Below, piece after piece: positions 34,878-37,862 of a stretch of 37,862 nt of DNA (its first letter is position 1; every line of letters begins with the position of its first letter). This stretch comes from Chloroflexota bacterium (GTDB lineage Bacteria > Chloroflexota > Chloroflexia > Thermomicrobiales > JADLAZ01): NCBI GenBank assembly GCA_020849725.1, contig JADLAZ010000057.1, positions 1 to 37,862 of the forward strand. Direction: 5' to 3'. Below the pieces are notes generated by a model that had not been told where the DNA came from, ran no database searches, and worked only from the letters and a program-made list of their open reading frames with translations. The position numbers and the translations under genes are program-made.

Positions 34878-36104
34878 ATGCGGACCGAAGCTAACTCGAT
34901 GTCTGTGGGCCCTCTCGGAAGCGCGCCAGTTCGGCCGCTGCACGTGGCGCTGGTCAACGTCACCACGACGACGCAGGTCGGCGGAGTGGAGAGCTTCGTC
35001 TGGGAGCTGGCCGAGCAGCTGGCGGCAGCCGGCGATGCGGTCACGATCTGGGGCGGCTCGGGGTCGATCCGGCGCGACCTGCCCGGTGTGCGTGTCGTCA
35101 CTCGGCCGTATGTGTCGCGGGCAGCGCTGCGCCGGCTGCCGCTGCTCGACCGGCAGTACGGCCTGACCAAGCTGCTAGAGCGGCTGACGGTCGGCGCGAC
35201 GTCGCTGCCGGGTCTGGCACGCGACCGCTACGATATCGTCCACATTCAGAAGCCATTCGACCTGCCACTCGGGGCGCTGCTGCACCGGCTGACCGGCGCG
35301 CGCCTGATCTTCGGCTGCCACGGCAAGGACTTCTTCGCCGGCGACCGTGCCTTCACTCGCTGGGTCGACGCGGCCGTGTCGTGCAGCGCGTTCAATGCCG
35401 ACCAGGTGCAGGCCCGCTACGGGCTGCGGCCGGAGGTGATCTACAACGGCATCGACACCGACCGCTTCCAGCCCAGGCCGGCCGACCCGGTGCTGCGGGC
35501 GGCCTGGTCGCCCGATGGCGCGCCGGTGCTGCTGTGGGCCGGCCGCATGGTCCGCTGGAAGGGCGCAGAGTACGCGATCGAGGCGCTGCCGCAACTGCGC
35601 CACACGCCCGCACCGCGGCTGGCGCTGGTTGGCGACGGCGATTATCGCCCGGCGCTGACGGCGCTGGCGGCGCGGCTGGGCGTGACCGACCGGGTGATCT
35701 TCGCCGGTCCGCTGCCGGCGGCGCGCATGCCGGCCGTCTATCCCACCGCCGACGTGGTGCTGGGCACCAGCTTCGTCAACGAGACATTCAGTATTACCTC
35801 TTGCGAAGCGATGGCCTGCGGCCGGCCGGTGGTCGCCGCCGACTTCGGCGGCTTCCGCGAGGTCGTCGCCGACGGTGTGACCGGCCGGCTGGTGCCGCCG
35901 CAGGACCCGGCGGCACTGGCAGCGGCGCTGGACGACCTGCTGGACGATCCGACGCGGCTGACCACCTGGGGGGCTGCCGGCCGGGAGCGCGTCGAGCGGC
36001 TGTTCGCCTGGCCAGTCGTCGCCGCCCACGTGCGCAGCGTCTATGCCCGCGCGCTGGCGCGCCCGCCAGCTCGAGCCGGGCGCAGCGCGAGCGATACACG
36101 ATAG
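34878..36104 (+). CDS. Family 4 glycosyltransferase
   Basis: The ATG at 34878 gives 408 residues; a second Met, seven codons later, is also possible. The N-terminal domain has TQVGGVESFVWELAEQLAAAG (residues near 35-55) and DIVHIQKPFDLPLG. The linker-to-C-domain motifs are VIYNGIDTDRFQP (near 190), LLWAGRMVRWKGAEYAIEAL, ALVGDGDYRPAL and FVNETFSITSCEAMACGRPVV, which contains the E-x7-E nucleotide-sugar site, then GGFREVVADGVTGRLVPPQD. These are standard GT4 features. It acts at the cytoplasmic face on a lipid-linked or other glycan. It ends the cluster; the next gene is convergent. Confidence 0.92.
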   Translation: MRTEANSMSVGPLGSAPVRPLHVALVNVTTTTQVGGVESFVWELAEQLAAAGDAVTIWGGSGSIRRDLPGVRVVTRPYVSRAALRRLPLLDRQYGLTKLLERLTVGATSLPGLARDRYDIVHIQKPFDLPLGALLHRLTGARLIFGCHGKDFFAGDRAFTRWVDAAVSCSAFNADQVQARYGLRPEVIYNGIDTDRFQPRPADPVLRAAWSPDGAPVLLWAGRMVRWKGAEYAIEALPQLRHTPAPRLALVGDGDYRPALTALAARLGVTDRVIFAGPLPAARMPAVYPTADVVLGTSFVNETFSITSCEAMACGRPVVAADFGGFREVVADGVTGRLVPPQDPAALAAALDDLLDDPTRLTTWGAAGRERVERLFAWPVVAAHVRSVYARALARPPARAGRSASDTR

Positions 36105-36154
36105 AGCGAGCGCCCGGCGGCGCTGGTGGTGGCCGCGGCTGAACCGGGTGGCGG

Positions 36155-36631
36155 TCAGCCTAGTTCTTGGGTTTCTTGACCCAGCGGCGCCACCACCACC
36201 AAGGGCGAGGACCAGATATCTAACAGGATGTCTTTCAACTGGGCGAATCGATCCACCCCCAATTCGGCGCGCCACTCATCTTCCACGGTCCGCAGGGTGT
36301 CGAGCATCGTAGCCCAGACCGCGTGGCCGCGCGCGGTGCAGGAGACCACGCGGGCGCGGCCCGCCGCCGCGTGTCGCTCGATATAGCCGAGGCGCTCCAG
36401 GCTATTCAGCAACTGGTTCATGGCCTGCTTGCTCATCCCGGCACGCTCCGCCAGTTCGCTCGGGCGCGCGCCGTCGGGACCGGGATATTGGAGCACGGCC
36501 ATGTGGGGGATGCGCAGGTCGTCGAACCCGGCCTTGTTCAATTCGAGGATGAGGCGACGCTGGACCGCGCGAGCAGGGTAGCGCAGCAGAGCGCCGATGT
36601 ACATCTCGTCCGCAGACTGGAGGCTTGACAA
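36155..36631 (-). CDS. MarR-family regulator (TTG start)
   Basis: The start at 36631 is TTG, with GGAG nine bases upstream; an ATG ten codons later is less well placed. The 158-residue protein has the MarR winged helix: DDLRIPHMAVLQYPGPDG, ARPSELAERAGMSKQAMNQLLNSLERLGYIERHAA (recognition helix in MSKQAMNQLLN), RARVVSCTARGHAVW. It is divergent from a cupin gene, and the intervening region has two related dyad sites, so it very probably represses the cupin gene and itself. MarR proteins usually respond to small phenolic or oxidised ligands; the ligand is unknown. Confidence 0.9.
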   Translation of the reverse strand: MSSLQSADEMYIGALLRYPARAVQRRLILELNKAGFDDLRIPHMAVLQYPGPDGARPSELAERAGMSKQAMNQLLNSLERLGYIERHAAAGRARVVSCTARGHAVWATMLDTLRTVEDEWRAELGVDRFAQLKDILLDIWSSPLVVVAPLGQETQELG

Positions 36632-36653
36632 GTGAGTAAACTCCGTGTACTAT
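36625..36653 (+). promoter_or_regulatory. Promoter of the cupin gene
   Basis: TTGACA at 36625-36630 and TACTAT at 36648-36653 are separated by 17 bases: a perfect -35 and good -10. Transcription would begin near 36660, so an in-frame ATG at 36652 cannot be used and the cupin start is 36697. The -35 box overlaps the start codon of the divergent MarR gene. Confidence 0.7.
36636..36650. promoter_or_regulatory. Probable MarR operator, site 1
   Basis: GTAAACTCCGTGTAC is an imperfect dyad. Its first half equals that of site 2. It fills most of the -35/-10 spacer and touches the -10 box of the cupin promoter, and also covers the ribosome site of the regulator gene. Confidence 0.5.
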
Positions 36654-36666
36654 GCGGGTCAGCATC

Positions 36667-36681
36667 GTAAACTCAGTTTAC
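36667..36681. promoter_or_regulatory. Probable MarR operator, site 2
   Basis: GTAAACTCAGTTTAC is a perfect 7-1-7 palindrome just after the predicted transcription start. Its centre is 31 bases from that of site 1, about three helix turns, which would allow two dimers on one face. Confidence 0.65.
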
Positions 36682-36696
36682 CACATAGGAGGAGCG

Positions 36697-37185
36697 ATGA
36701 GCCCGCACACGACGCAGGTCCGACTGAATCCCGCGGCGGAGACGATCCAGGTTGGCCCACTCCAGGTTTGCTTTCTGGTCACGGGCGCGGAGTCGAACGG
36801 CAGCGCGGCGGTCTTCGAGATGGTCGTCCCGGCCGGGGTGGGGCTGCCCGCCCCGCCGCACAACCATGATGCCTACGAGGAGACGATCTACGGGCTGGCG
36901 GGGGTCTCCACCTGGATTCTCAACGGCGAGACGGTGGCGGTGGAGCCCGGGCAGGCGCTGTGTATCCCGCGCGGCGTGGTGCATGCGTTTGCGAACCACG
37001 GCGCGACCGAAACGCGGGCGTTGGTGACGTTGACCCCGGCGGCGATCGGCCCGGCGTACTTCCGCGAGGCCGCGGCCGTCCTGGCCGCCGCGGCTGGTGG
37101 GCCGCCAGACCGGGCGAAGATGGCCGAGGTGATGCGCCGCCACGGACTCACGCCGGCCATACCACCCGTCGCCGCGGTCTCCTGA
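36697..37185 (+). CDS. Cupin-domain protein
   Basis: The ATG at 36697 has AGGAGG upstream and lies after the predicted transcription start; 162 residues. A single beta-barrel cupin with motif 1 PAPPHNHDAYEETIYGLAG (His, His, Glu as metal ligands) and motif 2 PGQALCIPRGVVHAFANHG (His). A helical C-terminus (FREAAAVLAAAAGGPPDRAKMAEVMRRHGL in parts) follows, as in cupins annotated as quercetin-dioxygenase-like. It probably binds a divalent metal and acts as a small dioxygenase, isomerase or sensor. It is almost certainly controlled by the divergent MarR protein. Substrate unknown. Confidence 0.9.
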   Translation: MSPHTTQVRLNPAAETIQVGPLQVCFLVTGAESNGSAAVFEMVVPAGVGLPAPPHNHDAYEETIYGLAGVSTWILNGETVAVEPGQALCIPRGVVHAFANHGATETRALVTLTPAAIGPAYFREAAAVLAAAAGGPPDRAKMAEVMRRHGLTPAIPPVAAVS

Positions 37186-37258
37186 CACCGCTGCCGCCAT
37201 GGGTGGTGCCGGCGGCCGCCCCGCGAGCTGCCGCTACTCGCCGATGGAGGTCCCACGG

Positions 37259-37471
37259 ATGACGATTCTCGCGCTGGACGCGCGACCATCGATGGCATCC
37301 GGACCGGCGCTGATGGCGGCAACCGACCAGAACGGTGACGAGTGGGCCGCCGCGTCGCCCGGCGCCCACTCAATGCCGACGAGACCACTGCCCGTGTCGC
37401 CGCTGGCACGCCTGTGGATAGGAATGGGTGTAGAATCCGGGACTGCGGCGGCTCGTCGCCACTCCCCATGA
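37259..37471 (+). CDS. Doubtful small ORF
   Basis: An ATG at 37259 has GGAGG eight bases upstream and opens a frame of 70 residues (MTILALDARPSMASGPALM...). The composition is Ala/Pro/Ser-rich with no motif, and the region 37186-37543 (358 bases) otherwise holds no gene. It may be a short real protein, or chance. No promoter is obvious. Confidence 0.25.
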   Translation: MTILALDARPSMASGPALMAATDQNGDEWAAASPGAHSMPTRPLPVSPLARLWIGMGVESGTAAARRHSP

Positions 37472-37543
37472 GCGCGACCGCGCTGGCGCAGCCGTCCGTC
37501 TGAATCGGGAGCCGCACGAAAGAGCACGAAAGAGATCATAGCC

Positions 37544-37862
37544 ATGGCCGAGCTCACGGCAGAGATGGTCGTCAATGGCCGCGTGCCGAGCGAGCCGCAG
37601 GTGTCGCCGGACGGCCGGCTGGTCGCCTACACGGTCGCGCCGCTCGGCCGGTCGGAGGAGCACCCGCGCAGCGCCATCTGGCTGGCGCTGGCCGACGGCA
37701 GTCAGTCACCGCGCCAGTTGACCGCCGGCCTGGCGCAGGACCACCGGCCCCGCTGGTCGCCCGATGGCCGCTGGCTCTTCTTCCTATCCGACCGCGCCGA
37801 GCGCGGCACGGCCGCCCTCTACCGGCTGGCGCTGGATGGCGGCGAGGCCGAGCCGCTGCCGA
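37544..37862 (+). CDS. S9-family peptidase, N-terminal part (cut by window edge)
   Basis: The ATG at 37544 opens a frame that runs off the right edge; 106 residues are visible. The pattern of propeller blades, PQVSPDGRLVAYTVAP and RPRWSPDGRWLFFLSDRAERG with LYRLALDGGEAEPL, is that of the N-terminal beta-propeller of S9 (acylaminoacyl-peptidase/prolyl oligopeptidase) proteins. The catalytic domain would lie beyond the window. No signal peptide is seen, so it should be cytoplasmic. The ribosome site is weak (AAAGAGA). Confidence 0.85.
   Translation, partial: MAELTAEMVVNGRVPSEPQVSPDGRLVAYTVAPLGRSEEHPRSAIWLALADGSQSPRQLTAGLAQDHRPRWSPDGRWLFFLSDRAERGTAALYRLALDGGEAEPLP

Noticed and set aside
36652..36696. 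Upstream start for the cupin gene
   Set aside because: It lies within the -10 box of the predicted promoter; the ATG at 36697 has the ribosome site.

Overview
The window is very GC-rich chromosomal DNA with dense, often overlapping genes, many GTG starts and one TTG start. The gene families point to a member of the Chloroflexota, perhaps near Thermomicrobia/Sphaerobacter. They include GT-C-like membrane glycosyltransferases, DUF2079, a nucleotide cyclase fused to NB-ARC and TPR regions, DUF433/DUF5615 pairs, and several palindromic intergenic repeats. This placement rests on family resemblance only. No rRNA or tRNA gene was recognised.

Layout. (1) 3-5253 (+) is a tightly coupled operon: the end of an unknown gene, a large PTPS_related-like membrane protein, a secreted beta-domain protein with a C-terminal TM-plus-arginine tail, an exosortase-family (XrtG-like) protein and a GT2 glycosyltransferase. 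This resembles the Gram-positive XrtG neighbourhood but includes a candidate sorted substrate, and the sortase-like protein has Ser where Cys is expected. (2) 5262-5898 (-) holds two tiny Cys-motif proteins. (3) 6009-9425 holds two divergent secreted glycosidases. (4) 9522-13124 holds a GMC oxidoreductase divergent from a Gfo/Idh/MocA oxidoreductase, then a hairpin repeat and a LamG-fold protein. (5) 13329-15152 is an ISL3-type insertion sequence with terminal repeats of about 95 bp, next to a 138-bp palindromic element. (6) 15487-18884 holds a cyclase/NB-ARC/TPR signalling protein and a DUF433-DUF5615 toxin-antitoxin pair. (7) 19275-22941 holds a phosphoglucose/phosphomannose isomerase, a widespread-type palindromic repeat, an NTF2-like protein and the GTPase TypA/BipA. 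(8) 23031-27642 (-) holds a DUF-type secreted protein, a small membrane protein, an alpha/beta hydrolase and a beta-lactamase-fold serine hydrolase. (9) 27865-36104 (+) holds a lipoprotein and then a surface-glycan cluster: GT-C-like membrane protein, DUF2079 protein, methyltransferase, Wzx-like flippase and GT4 glycosyltransferase. (10) 36155-37862 holds a MarR repressor and a divergent cupin gene with a readable promoter/operator region, a doubtful small ORF and the start of an S9 peptidase.

Much of the window serves the cell surface: glycan building and export (regions 1 and 9), secreted glycosidases (3), and sugar-phosphate interconversion (7), which could feed nucleotide-sugar supply. 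The most interesting unit is the XrtG-like operon at the left end.
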